Of a DNA stretch of 64,000 bases, positions 18,431 through 26,422 are shown in pieces; within the stretch, counting starts at the first letter, position 1, and each line of letters begins with the position of its first letter. The DNA lies in the NCBI RefSeq assembly GCF_016863475.1, contig NZ_BOOY01000029.1:144555-208554 (forward strand), given 5' to 3'. The DNA comes from Spirilliplanes yamanashiensis (lineage in GTDB: Bacteria > Actinomycetota > Actinomycetes > Mycobacteriales > Micromonosporaceae). The notes below the pieces were generated by a model. It saw only the letters and a program-made list of their open reading frames with translations. It was not told where the DNA came from and made no database searches. A program made the position numbers and the translations under genes.

Positions 18431-20466
18431 CGGTCCCCCACGCTGAAGTTGTCGCGGAACAGGGCGCCCGGGTCGTAGCGGCGTTTGACGTCGCGCAGGC
18501 GGGCCAGGGTGGCCGGCGGGAAGGCGTCGGCGACCCGGTCGAGGCGGGTGTCGAAGCTGAGGTACAGCCCGTCGACGTGCGGCGCCAGGCCGGCCCAGGC
18601 GGCGTCGAGGCGGCCGGCGTCGGCGCCCATCGCGATGACGGAGAAGTTCGCCGACCGGTGCGCGTAGGCGGTGTGGTCGGGCGGCACGTCGGCGACGGCC
18701 CCGCCGACGGTGCGGATCTGGAACCAGTGCGCGGCGCCGCCGGCCAGCAGCGCGGCGGCCGCCGCCGCGAACTCCGGCGTCAGGTGGGTGACCAGGGCGG
18801 ACCGGGTGACGGGCTCGCCGGAGCCCCGGTGGTGGCCGGGCGCGGCGTTGTCCATGACGGCGGCGTACGAGGTCATGACGACCTGCTGGTCGTACAGCGG
18901 CCCGGCGGCGGCCAGCGGCGTCAGCGCCGCCACGACGGCGTCCGGGTCGGCGTTGTCGACCATGGCCATGAGCTGCGCGTACGCGGGGCGGCCGGGGCGC
19001 GTGGGGCCCATGATGAGCTGGCCGCTGACGTCGCGCGGCGCGGCCTCGACGGCGGCGCCCCACGCCACCAGCAGGGCCGCCGGGTCGTCGGCGCCGACCA
19101 CGAACCGGGCCCAGCCGACGTCGCCGACCGGGTCGGCGGTGAACTCGAAGGCGGTGACGACGCCGACGTTGCCGCCGGCGCCCCGCACGGCCCAGAACAG
19201 GTCGGGGTGGGTGTCGGCGTCGGCGCGCACGGTGCGCCCGTCGGCGAGCACCACCTCGGCGGCGCGCAGGTGGTCGATCGTGAGCCCGTGCCTGCGGGCC
19301 AGCCACCCGATGCCGCCCGCGGTGGCCAGCCCGCCCACCCCGACGCCGCCGTAGTCGCCGGAGCTGAGCGCCCAGCCGTACGGGTGCAGCGCCCGGGCCA
19401 CCTCGCCCCAGCGGGCGCCCGGCCCGACCCGGATCAGCCGCCGCCGCTCGTCGAGCACCTCGACGGCGTTCAGGGCGCCCACGTCGAGCACGATCCCGCC
19501 GTGGTTGGTGGACCGGCCGCTGATGCCGTGGCCGCCGCTGCGCACCCCGAACGGCAGGTCCGGGTGCGCGGCGGCGAACGCCAGGGCGTCGGCGACCGCG
19601 GCGGCGGACGACGCCCGCAGCACGATGCCGGGGCGGCCGCCGCGCAAGTAGGTGTTCCGAACCCGGGGGTAGTCCGGGTCGCCGGGCGCCACCGCGGTCA
19701 GCGAGGCGGGCACGGCGTCACGGTCGATGCCGGGTCGGCGGCGCGCGGGGGCGCCGGCGGCGGCGGGGGCCGCCCGCAGCGCCGGGGCGACCTCGGCGGC
19801 GAAGCGGTCCAGGCCGGCGGCGTCGCCGGCGGCCACCAGCACGACGTCCGCGGCGAGCGGCAGCACGTCGGCGGCCGCGGCACCGGCCGGCACGACGACG
19901 ACCCGCCGGACGGCGACGGCCCCCCGCCCGGCCGCGACGGCGGCCTCGGCGGCAGCCACGTGCGCGGCGGAAGCGGCGGCCGCGTGCGCGGCGGAAGCGG
20001 CGGGGGCCGAGCCGGCGGCCGAAGCACCGGCCGAGGCAGCGGCCGGGAGGGCGGCCGGCACGGCGGCCGGGAGGGGCGTGAGCAGGCCGTCGGCGCGGCG
20101 GCCTGCCAGGTCGGCCGAACCGGGGTCGTCGCCGGTCACCCACAGCGGCACGCCGCGCACCGCGTCGAGGGTCGCGGCCAGCTCGCCGGCCGGGCCGCCC
20201 ACCGCCACGGTGAGCCGGCCGCCGGACAGGGCGTCCAGGGTGGCGGCGGCGTGGCCCAGCACGGCGGGCAGGCGCGGCGGGCGGGGCAGCACCGCGACCA
20301 GGCCGGCGCGGCGAGTGCGCGCGGCGACCCAGCTCAGCGCAGTCCAGGCGTCGGGGCCGTCGGCGGCGCCGGTGACCGCGACGAGGTCGTACCCGAGTGT
20401 CTCGGCGTGCGCGGCGAGCCCGGCGGCGGCGCCGGCGGTCAGCAGCGCCCCGATCTGGAGGACCAT
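18427..20466 (-). CDS. Fusion of a truncated LLM-like domain and a berberine-bridge FAD oxidase
   Basis: Protein of 679 residues. Residues 1-110 resemble the first part of an LLM barrel (ETLGYDLVAVTG, WTALSWVAARTRR, LDALSGGRLTVAVGG), followed by an Ala-rich linker (about 130-180) and a remnant ending RFAAEVAPALR near 235, which parallels the C-terminus of the downstream LLM enzyme. Residues 260-679 are a complete FAD-linked oxidase: RSGGHGISGRS with the histidine for 8-alpha flavin attachment, GVGVGGLATAGGIGWLARRHG, and the C-terminal berberine-bridge motif RRYDPGALFRDNFS. The second attachment cysteine is replaced (GDYGGVG), so single covalent linkage is expected. No secretion signal is seen. 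The gene lies 38 bases downstream of the AraC regulator gene. Confidence 0.83.
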   Translation of the reverse strand: MVLQIGALLTAGAAAGLAAHAETLGYDLVAVTGAADGPDAWTALSWVAARTRRAGLVAVLPRPPRLPAVLGHAAATLDALSGGRLTVAVGGPAGELAATLDAVRGVPLWVTGDDPGSADLAGRRADGLLTPLPAAVPAALPAAASAGASAAGSAPAASAAHAAAASAAHVAAAEAAVAAGRGAVAVRRVVVVPAGAAAADVLPLAADVVLVAAGDAAGLDRFAAEVAPALRAAPAAAGAPARRRPGIDRDAVPASLTAVAPGDPDYPRVRNTYLRGGRPGIVLRASSAAAVADALAFAAAHPDLPFGVRSGGHGISGRSTNHGGIVLDVGALNAVEVLDERRRLIRVGPGARWGEVARALHPYGWALSSGDYGGVGVGGLATAGGIGWLARRHGLTIDHLRAAEVVLADGRTVRADADTHPDLFWAVRGAGGNVGVVTAFEFTADPVGDVGWARFVVGADDPAALLVAWGAAVEAAPRDVSGQLIMGPTRPGRPAYAQLMAMVDNADPDAVVAALTPLAAAGPLYDQQVVMTSYAAVMDNAAPGHHRGSGEPVTRSALVTHLTPEFAAAAAALLAGGAAHWFQIRTVGGAVADVPPDHTAYAHRSANFSVIAMGADAGRLDAAWAGLAPHVDGLYLSFDTRLDRVADAFPPATLARLRDVKRRYDPGALFRDNFSVGDR

Positions 20467-20504
20467 GGGGTCATGGATAGCGCGATCGTTGACCGGGCAA
20501 CAAC

Positions 20505-21509
20505 CTACGGCGGGGAGTGCAGGGTGCGCGACGGGCTGACCCCGTACCGCTGCCGGTAGGCGCCCGCGAAGCGGCCCAGGTGGGCGAAGCCCCAGCGGTG
20601 CGCCACCTCACCCACGCCGGTCTCGCGCGGGTCGGCCAGCCGCAGCTCCTCGTGGGCCTTCTCCAGCCGCAGCTGCCGCAGGTAGACCAGGGGCGGCATG
20701 CCGACGTAGCGGCGGAACGACTCCTGCAGCACCCGCACGCCCACCCCGGCGGCCACGGCGAGGTCCGCCGCGGTGAACGGGTACGCCGGCTCGGCGTGCA
20801 TGGCGTCCAGCGCCCGCTTCACGGTGCGGGGCCGCAGCGTCGGCATGGGCGGGTGGGGCTCGCCGAGGTCGCGGCGGTCCAGGGCCACGGCCAGGCCGCC
20901 CACCACGAGGTGCCGCCAGCGGTGCGCCATGAGCGGCTGGCGGACCAGCCCGCCGGGTTCCGCCAGCTCCTCGCGCAGCAGCCCGAGCAGCGCGGCCCAG
21001 CCCCGGCCCGGCCCGGACGCCAGGTCGATGCTGCCGGGCGGCACCGTGGGGTTGCCACCGTGCACGGCGGCCAGTTCGGTCTCCAGCGTGCTGCGTTCGA
21101 CCTTGACGCTGAGCAACCGGCACGCGGCCGGCCACGCCAGCTCGATCGGGCCGACCGGGCCGAACACGGCGGCGCGCCGGCTGGTCGCCGTGACGACGCT
21201 GTCGCCCTGGCGGCTGCGCATGCCGCCCTCGACGGGCACCAGCACGTGGTACGCCGTCTCCAGGTCGGCCGTGTCGAGCCGCATGTCGGCGCCGTAGCGG
21301 ACGTCGGCCACGGTCAGCGGGCCCATCTTGACGGCGGCCCCGGCGAACGAGAAGTCCTCCACGCGCCCGACGGGCCGGCTGCGCAGCGGGTAGTCGTACA
21401 GCTTGTCACAGAAGGCGCGGGCCTCGTCGACGTCACCCGTGCGCAGCCGGACGTGCCGTGGCTCGTCCTGCTTCTCGTCGGTGACTGCGCCGGGTTGTTC
21501 CATACGCAC
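20505..21509 (-). CDS. AraC-family transcriptional regulator
   Basis: Regulator of 334 residues. The C-terminal 100 residues contain two helix-turn-helix units: AADLAVAAGVGVRVLQESFRRYVG and VGEVAHRWGFAHLGRFAGAYRQRYGVSPS, the second with the family signature. The N-terminal part is an AraC_binding_2 type sensor (HVLVPVEGGMRSRQG, FGPVGPIELAWPAACRLLSVKVER). It is encoded immediately upstream of the LLM-BBE fusion and LLM genes on the same strand with only 38 bases between, so it probably belongs to that operon and controls it. The ligand is unknown. Confidence 0.88.
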   Translation of the reverse strand: MRMEQPGAVTDEKQDEPRHVRLRTGDVDEARAFCDKLYDYPLRSRPVGRVEDFSFAGAAVKMGPLTVADVRYGADMRLDTADLETAYHVLVPVEGGMRSRQGDSVVTATSRRAAVFGPVGPIELAWPAACRLLSVKVERSTLETELAAVHGGNPTVPPGSIDLASGPGRGWAALLGLLREELAEPGGLVRQPLMAHRWRHLVVGGLAVALDRRDLGEPHPPMPTLRPRTVKRALDAMHAEPAYPFTAADLAVAAGVGVRVLQESFRRYVGMPPLVYLRQLRLEKAHEELRLADPRETGVGEVAHRWGFAHLGRFAGAYRQRYGVSPSRTLHSPP

Positions 21510-21543
21510 CCACAGTAGTCCGCCCGCGGCCGGAGCGCCGCTT

Positions 21544-21885
21544 TCAGTCGGGCCAGATGAACTCGGCGACGCCGCCGTCGGGCACCGTGACCCAGCCCGC
21601 GGCCGTGCCGTCGTCGCGCCACACCGTGTACTGCCCGGCGGCGAGCCCGTCGATGACCGCGCAGTAGGTGATGCCGGTGCTCACGTGCCGGGCCCGCACG
21701 GCGGCGTGGGTGCGCCGCTCGCGCCCCGGCCCGACCGGGCTGACCTCGATCTCCAGGCCGTGGCTGCGCGGCGCGGTGTGGATGACCAGCGCGCCGCGGC
21801 CGGAGCCGATGTCGAGCATCACGGTCCCCTGCCCGGACGGGGCCAGGGTGTGGTGGTGCACGTGGTCGTGCGCCGGGGCGCTCAC
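21544..21885 (-). CDS. Small conserved-looking protein with His-rich N-terminus
   Basis: Protein of 113 residues; family not recognised. It starts at GTG 21885, which overlaps the TGA of the DUF4331 gene (GTGA) and so is translationally coupled to it. The N-terminus is histidine-rich (HDHVHHH), suggesting metal binding. The rest is predicted beta-rich: GTVMLDIGSGRGALVIHT, LEIEVSP, THAAVRARHV, QYTVWRDDGTAAGWVTVPDGGVAEFIW. No signal peptide or membrane helix is present, so it is likely cytoplasmic. Reading frame and codon use match the neighbours, which supports a real gene. Confidence 0.7.
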   Translation of the reverse strand: MSAPAHDHVHHHTLAPSGQGTVMLDIGSGRGALVIHTAPRSHGLEIEVSPVGPGRERRTHAAVRARHVSTGITYCAVIDGLAAGQYTVWRDDGTAAGWVTVPDGGVAEFIWPD

Positions 21886-23282
21886 CGCGGGTTCCGGAAG
21901 CCGTCGTAGGGCAGCCCGAGGTACGGGAAGTGGTCGAGGAACCGGGCCGACACGTCCTTGGCGCTGAGCCCCTGCGCCACCTCGGCGGCCGCCCGGTCCG
22001 GCTCGAAGTCCTCCACCACCAGCGGCGCGGTGGCCCCGGCGACGGCGCGCAGCGCGACCGACACGACGTCGTCGCGCACCCGGCGCCCGTTGGGGAAGCC
22101 GGCCAGGTCGCCGCCGAGGATGCCGAACCGGTTCTCGTCGTCGGTGGGCTCGATCGCGGTGTTCAGCCGCAGCATGTCGGCCTGCACCTCGCCGGTGCTG
22201 TTCTGGAAGCCGTCGATCAGCCCCTCCGGGATGCCGGTCAGCAGGATGGCGACCAGGTCCGCGCGCGGGGTCTCGTCGGCGTTGAGCGCCGCCAGGTTGT
22301 CGAAGGCGCCCGGGTAGAGCGCGGGCAGCAGCGTGGCCAGCTCGGGCCGCTCGACGAACTCGGCGAACCGCTTGTCCTCCGCCGGCGGCAGGCTGTTGAA
22401 CAGGTCCTTCTGGGCCATCGGGATGATGACCTCGTTGACCAGCGGGTTGCCCAGCCGGGACACCTGCACCTGCGGGCCGACGAAGACGTCCTCCAGGTTG
22501 TCGCTCTGGCGCACCTGCACCTGGCGGCGGCTGGCCGAGGTCCACACGCCGATGACGGCGCCCGCGTCGTCGGCGCCGACCTCCCGGCGGCCGCCCCGGC
22601 GCACCTCGGCGAGCGGGATCTGCAGGGCGATGCTGTGCACGTTCATCCGGTCCAGGGCGTTGACGGCGTCGGCGCCCTCCTCGGCCAGGGTCTTGCCGAT
22701 GACGTGCAGGTTCTGCAGCGGCCGCAGCGTGCCCAGGTCGAAGATGGCGCCCAGGTCGACGAAGAAGCCGTCGGCGCGCTGCCCGGCGAACACGCGCTCG
22801 CCGTTGCCCAGCCTGTAGACGGCGTCGCGGGCCAGCTTGCCGTAGTCGGGGATGGACGCCGGGCCGATGTTGCACGGCGGGCAGGGCACCTTCTTGGCCA
22901 GCACGGTGCTCTTGCCGTGCGCGTCGACCCGGGTCACCGAGTAGAACTGCTTGCGGTTCCAGTTCTCGCTGTCGAGGCTCTCGATGGGGCCGGTGTTGTA
23001 GAGGAACGTGCGGTCGTTGGCCAGCTCGGTGCGGAAGCGGAACTGGTACGACAGGTCCGGGCGGCCGTCGCCGTTGTTGTCGATGTGGATCTCGTAGAGC
23101 ACGTCGTCGCCGAACTCGAAGAAGTTGGGCCCGGCGGCGGGCAGCTGCATCGGCACGTAGTTGGCGATCAGCGTGACGGTGTCCGGCTTGTCGGGGCTGA
23201 CGAACGCGTACAGGTCGGAGCTGTCGGCGACGGGGTCCTTGCTGATCTCCGGCGCTTCACGGTGCGAAGACATCTGGGGCAA
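21882..23282 (-). CDS. DUF4331 family protein
   Basis: Protein of 466 residues. The N-terminus has the DUF4331 hallmark SSHREAPEISKDPVADSSDLYAFVSPD, followed by VTLIANYVPMQLPAAGPNFFEFGDDVLYEIHIDNNGDGRPDLSYQF; the acidic NNGDGRPD segment looks like a calcium-binding loop. The C-terminal half has FAEFVERPELATLLPALYP and GILGGDLAGFPNGRRVRDDVV, also conserved in the family. No signal peptide is obvious. The ATG nine bases further in (MSSHREAPE) is an equally good start. Function of the family is unknown. It forms a tight unit with a Tat-signal peptide gene 35 bases upstream and the coupled 113-residue gene downstream. Confidence 0.85.
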   Translation of the reverse strand: MPQMSSHREAPEISKDPVADSSDLYAFVSPDKPDTVTLIANYVPMQLPAAGPNFFEFGDDVLYEIHIDNNGDGRPDLSYQFRFRTELANDRTFLYNTGPIESLDSENWNRKQFYSVTRVDAHGKSTVLAKKVPCPPCNIGPASIPDYGKLARDAVYRLGNGERVFAGQRADGFFVDLGAIFDLGTLRPLQNLHVIGKTLAEEGADAVNALDRMNVHSIALQIPLAEVRRGGRREVGADDAGAVIGVWTSASRRQVQVRQSDNLEDVFVGPQVQVSRLGNPLVNEVIIPMAQKDLFNSLPPAEDKRFAEFVERPELATLLPALYPGAFDNLAALNADETPRADLVAILLTGIPEGLIDGFQNSTGEVQADMLRLNTAIEPTDDENRFGILGGDLAGFPNGRRVRDDVVSVALRAVAGATAPLVVEDFEPDRAAAEVAQGLSAKDVSARFLDHFPYLGLPYDGFRNPR

Positions 23283-23317
23283 ACCTCACGACGTTGGGGA
23301 GCGGGGGGCGGCGAGGG

Positions 23318-23584
23318 TCAGCGGTCGACGGCGGCGAGCAGCCGGTTCATCAGGTCGGCGTCCTTGACGGTGACCCGCTTCGCGCCGTGGAAGACGTCCC
23401 ACGTGCCCTCCGCGTCGCGCAGCGAGACGACCAGCGGCCCGGCGCCGGCGGCGGTCTTCTCCCGGGCCAGGCCGATCCCGGCGACGCTCGCGGCGGCCGC
23501 TCCGGCGCCGACGGTGGCCGCCACGGTGAGGACGCGACGGCGGGTCAGCCGCGGGAACCGGTTGCCGTACGGGATTCGGGTCAT
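23318..23584 (-). CDS. Short Tat-signal exported protein
   Basis: Protein of 88 residues; family not recognised. A twin-arginine leader is clear: PRLTRRRVLTVAATVGAGAAAASVAGIGLA at residues 11-40 (RR motif, hydrophobic core). Only about 45 residues remain after it: GPLVVSLRDAEGTWDVFHGAKRVTVKDADLMNRLLAAVDR, a probable small beta/alpha domain with no cysteine. It lies directly upstream of the DUF4331 gene on the same strand and is probably its first operon partner. ATG 23584 is chosen because the RR motif follows at the usual distance; a longer in-frame extension upstream looks non-coding. Confidence 0.75.
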   Translation of the reverse strand: MTRIPYGNRFPRLTRRRVLTVAATVGAGAAAASVAGIGLAREKTAAGAGPLVVSLRDAEGTWDVFHGAKRVTVKDADLMNRLLAAVDR

Positions 23585-23675
23585 GGTCTGCCTTCCTGGC
23601 ACGGCGCGAACTGCTCGGGGGGCGCGCCTGACGGGGTCGGGACGCCCATCAGTACGGGGTCGGCAGATGCTTCGT

Positions 23676-24701
23676 TCAACGGTTCTGCGGCCGCCGGTGG
23701 ATGCCCTGCGCGTTGCGCGCCGCCCGCATCCGCATGAGCGCCAGGGCGCCCGTGACACCGAACAGCACGATCAGCGCGGCGCTCATGATCTGCTGCCCGA
23801 GCGCGATCCGGTCGCCGACCGGTTCCGCCCTGCTCAGCCACGACTGCCCGCCGCCGGAGTCGGCCCCGTCGGCCGGCGGGGGCGGCGGCACCTCGGCGAG
23901 CCCGGCGCTGTCGCCCGGCGACGGGGCGACCGAGGTGGCGGGCGCGGCCGGGGCGGACGCGCCCGGCGGCCGCCCGCCCTTGACCGCCGGCGGACGCACC
24001 CCGGCGGGCGGGGCGGCGGGCGGGGCGGCCGGCGGCACCGCGGGCTGCTGCCCGCCCGCGGCCCGGATGTCGAGGTCCGAGCACGAGTAGTAGGTGTCGG
24101 GCGTCGAGGAGTTCTGCCACACGGTGTAGAGCACGTGCCGGCCGCTGCGGTCGGCGGGCAGCCGGCCGCTGAACGTGTAGTTGTCGCCGGTCAGCGGCAC
24201 GTTGCTCGCCGTGATGAACGGGGCCGCGTCGAGGCTGCCCCAGGTGAGCGGGCGGGCCGGGTCGTAGCCCTGCCGGGTCAGGTAGACCCGGAACTGCCCG
24301 GCGTGCGGGATCGGCGCCAGGTAGTGGATCTGCAGCGGTTCACCCGCGGTGACGCCGGTCGCCGGCCAGTCGGCCCGGGGCAGGTCGAGGCCGCGGAAGT
24401 CGGGCTGGCTGGCGCTGCACAGCTGGCCGTCGGGGATGAACTGGCGGTCCTTGCCGTTGACGAACGGCACCCGGATGTTGTCCCACGAGCCGAACGGGCG
24501 CCCGTTGGCGGCCAGCGCCGCCCGGCACGCCGCCGACGCCGCCGTCGGCATGTCGGGGCGGCACGCGAACGAGCGGCTCACCGGGCTGCTGGGTGCCCCG
24601 TGCGCCGCCGCGGGCGCCGCCGGCCCGAGCGCCACCGCGGCCAGGACCCCCGCCACAGCCGCCTGCCGCACGGCCCTGGTCGCCTGCTGCCGGACCTGCA
24701 T
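23676..24701 (-). CDS. Membrane-tethered AA10 lytic polysaccharide monooxygenase
   Basis: Protein of 341 residues. Signal peptide 1-33 ends AAPAAA, so His34 (HGAPSSPVSRS) becomes the N-terminal copper-brace histidine of AA10 LPMOs. The second brace histidine is in APIPHAGQFRVYLT (about residue 127). WDNIRVPF, CSASQPDF and TVWQNSSTPDTYYSCSDLDI complete the LPMO core to about 215. A Pro/Ala/Gly linker (about 216-285) leads to a transmembrane helix (305-322) and a basic cytoplasmic tail, so the enzyme should stay on the cell surface. It would oxidatively cut chitin or cellulose. ATG 24701 has AGGAGG just upstream and starts at the expected distance before the signal core. Confidence 0.85.
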   Translation of the reverse strand: MQVRQQATRAVRQAAVAGVLAAVALGPAAPAAAHGAPSSPVSRSFACRPDMPTAASAACRAALAANGRPFGSWDNIRVPFVNGKDRQFIPDGQLCSASQPDFRGLDLPRADWPATGVTAGEPLQIHYLAPIPHAGQFRVYLTRQGYDPARPLTWGSLDAAPFITASNVPLTGDNYTFSGRLPADRSGRHVLYTVWQNSSTPDTYYSCSDLDIRAAGGQQPAVPPAAPPAAPPAGVRPPAVKGGRPPGASAPAAPATSVAPSPGDSAGLAEVPPPPPADGADSGGGQSWLSRAEPVGDRIALGQQIMSAALIVLFGVTGALALMRMRAARNAQGIHRRPQNR

Positions 24702-24723
24702 GTGCCCTCCTCGGCTCGCGGGC

Positions 24724-24771
24724 GCGTTCCACCCCCCGGGGCGGAACGCCTCCGTGTGATCTCGTACGGAG
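24724..24771 (-). promoter_or_regulatory. Two inverted repeats upstream of the LPMO gene
   Basis: GCGTTCC (24724-24730) pairs with GGAACGC (24743-24749), and CTCCGT (24750-24755) pairs with ACGGAG (24766-24771). A further GGCGTTC copy lies near 24783. The sites sit 23-70 bases before the LPMO start and may be operators; the regulator is unknown. They do not match the DasR or CebR consensus as far as I recall these. Confidence 0.35.
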
Positions 24772-24908
24772 ATCGACTGTGAGGCGTTCACCACGCTGCG
24801 TCAGAGATCGATGTGTGCCCTCCCGGGCAGCCCGTCGCGGTGCGCCCGGGCAGGCCGCGCGGGCGGCTGTGGTTGAGTGGCGGGGCACACCAACGTCAGG
24901 AGGACGAC

Positions 24909-25277
24909 ATGGAGAAGCCCGACGTCGGCCCGATCGAGGGCGCACCGCCCGCGGATCTGGTCGTGGAGGACATCACGGTCGGCGACGGCCCGGAGGCGAA
25001 GCCGGGTTCGTACGTGGCCGTGCACTACGTCGGCGTCTCGCACTCGGCCGGCACGCAGTTCGACGCGTCGTACGACCGCGGCGAGCCGCTCGAGTTCGGC
25101 CTCGGCGCCGGTCAGGTGATCCAGGGCTGGGACCAGGGCGTCAGCGGGATGAAGGTGGGCGGGCGGCGCAAGCTGACCATCCCGCCGCACCTCGGCTACG
25201 GCGACCGCGGCGCCGGCGGGGTCATCAAGCCCGGCGAGACGCTCATCTTCGTGGTGGATCTGCTCGGCGTGCGCTGA
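24909..25277 (+). CDS. FKBP-type peptidyl-prolyl isomerase
   Basis: Cytoplasmic single-domain FKBP of 122 residues. It catalyses cis/trans isomerisation of prolyl bonds during protein folding. The fold is complete: AVHYVGVSHSAGTQFDASYDRGEPLEFGLGAGQVIQGWDQGVSGMKVGGRRKLTIPPHLGYGDRG, with the active-site Tyr, Phe, Asp, Val-Ile and Trp positions, and FVVDLLGV at the end. No signal peptide or extra domain is seen. ATG 24909 is preceded by AGGAGG at ideal spacing. It is the only plus-strand gene in this stretch and its 3' end overlaps a possible small minus-strand gene by 35 bases. Confidence 0.95.
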   Translation: MEKPDVGPIEGAPPADLVVEDITVGDGPEAKPGSYVAVHYVGVSHSAGTQFDASYDRGEPLEFGLGAGQVIQGWDQGVSGMKVGGRRKLTIPPHLGYGDRGAGGVIKPGETLIFVVDLLGVR

Positions 25278-25491
25278 GCCGCGCGGCGAGCACCCGGGCC
25301 GCCGGGACGGGCCGGCACACGCAGTGGTGCCGGCCCGCACCGGGCGGCGTCGCGGCCGGCGCGGCCGGCGATGCGGCGTCCGGTGCGCCGGACGGGTGGC
25401 CGGGCCGCGCCGGCGCGGGGGGAGCCGCGCCGGCGCAGCACGTCGCGTGCTCGGCCAGGGCCTCCTCCACGGAGGGGCCGAGCGGGATCAT
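25243..25491 (-). CDS. Possible small Cys-containing protein
   Basis: An 82-codon frame whose ATG overlaps the TGA of the upstream lipoprotein gene by 4 bases (ATGA), the same coupling used between real genes throughout the window. Third codon positions are nearly all G or C until the last part, which is antisense to the FKBP gene. The product has MIPLGPSVEEALAEHATCC near the start, an Ala/Pro-rich middle and HHCVCRPVPAARVLAARL, giving four cysteines and two adjacent histidines, a possible metal site. No family is recognised. Overlap with FKBP and low complexity keep confidence modest. Confidence 0.42.
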   Translation of the reverse strand: MIPLGPSVEEALAEHATCCAGAAPPAPARPGHPSGAPDAASPAAPAATPPGAGRHHCVCRPVPAARVLAARLSARRADPPRR

Positions 25492-26369
25492 CCCTGGCTC
25501 CCCAGGGCGGCGCAGGACGCCTCGTCGGGCAGCAGCGGGCGCAGCGTGACCGTCCACTGCTTGCCGCCGGACGTCCACGGCGTCAGGGCGTTGGCGTCCT
25601 TCGCGGCGGCGAGCACCTCGCCGACGTCGGCGCCGGTGACGGTGGCGCAGCCCAGGCCGGCCGCGCCGACGTCGCCGGGCAACTGCGGGCCGGGCCACTC
25701 GCGGGCGGGCGGGGCGCTGATGCCGGGCTCGTCGGTGTTCTTCCACGGCACGGCGATCGCGGCGAGCGCGGCCGGCTCGTAGGGGGCGCCGGCCGTGCCC
25801 TGCAGGGCGCCCAGCTGCTCGACGAACGCCGACAGCTTCTGCCGGGCCGTCCGCTGCGCGGCGGTGAGGGCCGGGTCGTCGGGCATGGCCTCGCCGAGCG
25901 CCACCACCTCGACGGACTGGGTGCCCTCGGCGGTGACGACGGTGACGCGGGTGTTCGGCGCGTCGGCCACGTTGGGGCGGCCGAAGTCGGTGCCGTTCCT
26001 CACCCCGGCTGCGGTGGCCTGCCGCACCAGGTCCTGCACGACCTCGGGCTTGACCGTGGTGACCTGCACGCTGGGCAGGGCGGGCGCCGGGTAGATCATG
26101 ATCTGCGGGCCGGGCGTGATGAGCCGCCCGTCGTCGTACAGGCTGACCAGCGGGATGCGGCTCAGCGTGACCTCCGGCGTGATGAAGCCGCCCACGTGGG
26201 CGACCCGCAGCACGGGTGCCTCGCCCGCGGCGGCCGGGTCGGACCCGGTGGAGCCGTCGGGGGACGGCGCGCCGGTGCTCTCGGCGTCGCCGGCGGAGCC
26301 GGCACACGCGGCGCCGAACAGGAGCAGGAACACGGCGGCGGCCGCACTGATGCCGCGGAGTCTGGTCAT
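25488..26369 (-). CDS. Lipoprotein of unknown function
   Basis: Protein of 293 residues with a lipoprotein signal: AAAVFLLLFGAAC, Cys22 being the likely lipidated residue, followed by a Ser/Gly/Asp-rich linker (23-48). The mature domain has two similar-looking halves of beta and alpha segments (VAHVGGFITPEVTLSRIPLVSLYDDGRLI, VVQDLVRQATAAGV, VTVVTAEGTQSVEVVALGEA) and two late cysteines (GCATVTG and SCAALG) that could form a disulfide. No catalytic motif is recognised. It is 53 bases downstream of the dehydrogenase gene of the polyol locus, so it may be cotranscribed, but nothing in it suggests sugar binding. Confidence 0.78.
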   Translation of the reverse strand: MTRLRGISAAAAVFLLLFGAACAGSAGDAESTGAPSPDGSTGSDPAAAGEAPVLRVAHVGGFITPEVTLSRIPLVSLYDDGRLITPGPQIMIYPAPALPSVQVTTVKPEVVQDLVRQATAAGVRNGTDFGRPNVADAPNTRVTVVTAEGTQSVEVVALGEAMPDDPALTAAQRTARQKLSAFVEQLGALQGTAGAPYEPAALAAIAVPWKNTDEPGISAPPAREWPGPQLPGDVGAAGLGCATVTGADVGEVLAAAKDANALTPWTSGGKQWTVTLRPLLPDEASCAALGSQG

Positions 26370-26422
26370 AGGTGGTCCGACGCGGGTCACGGGCGGCGGG
26401 TTCCCCGGAGATCCGAGAAAAG

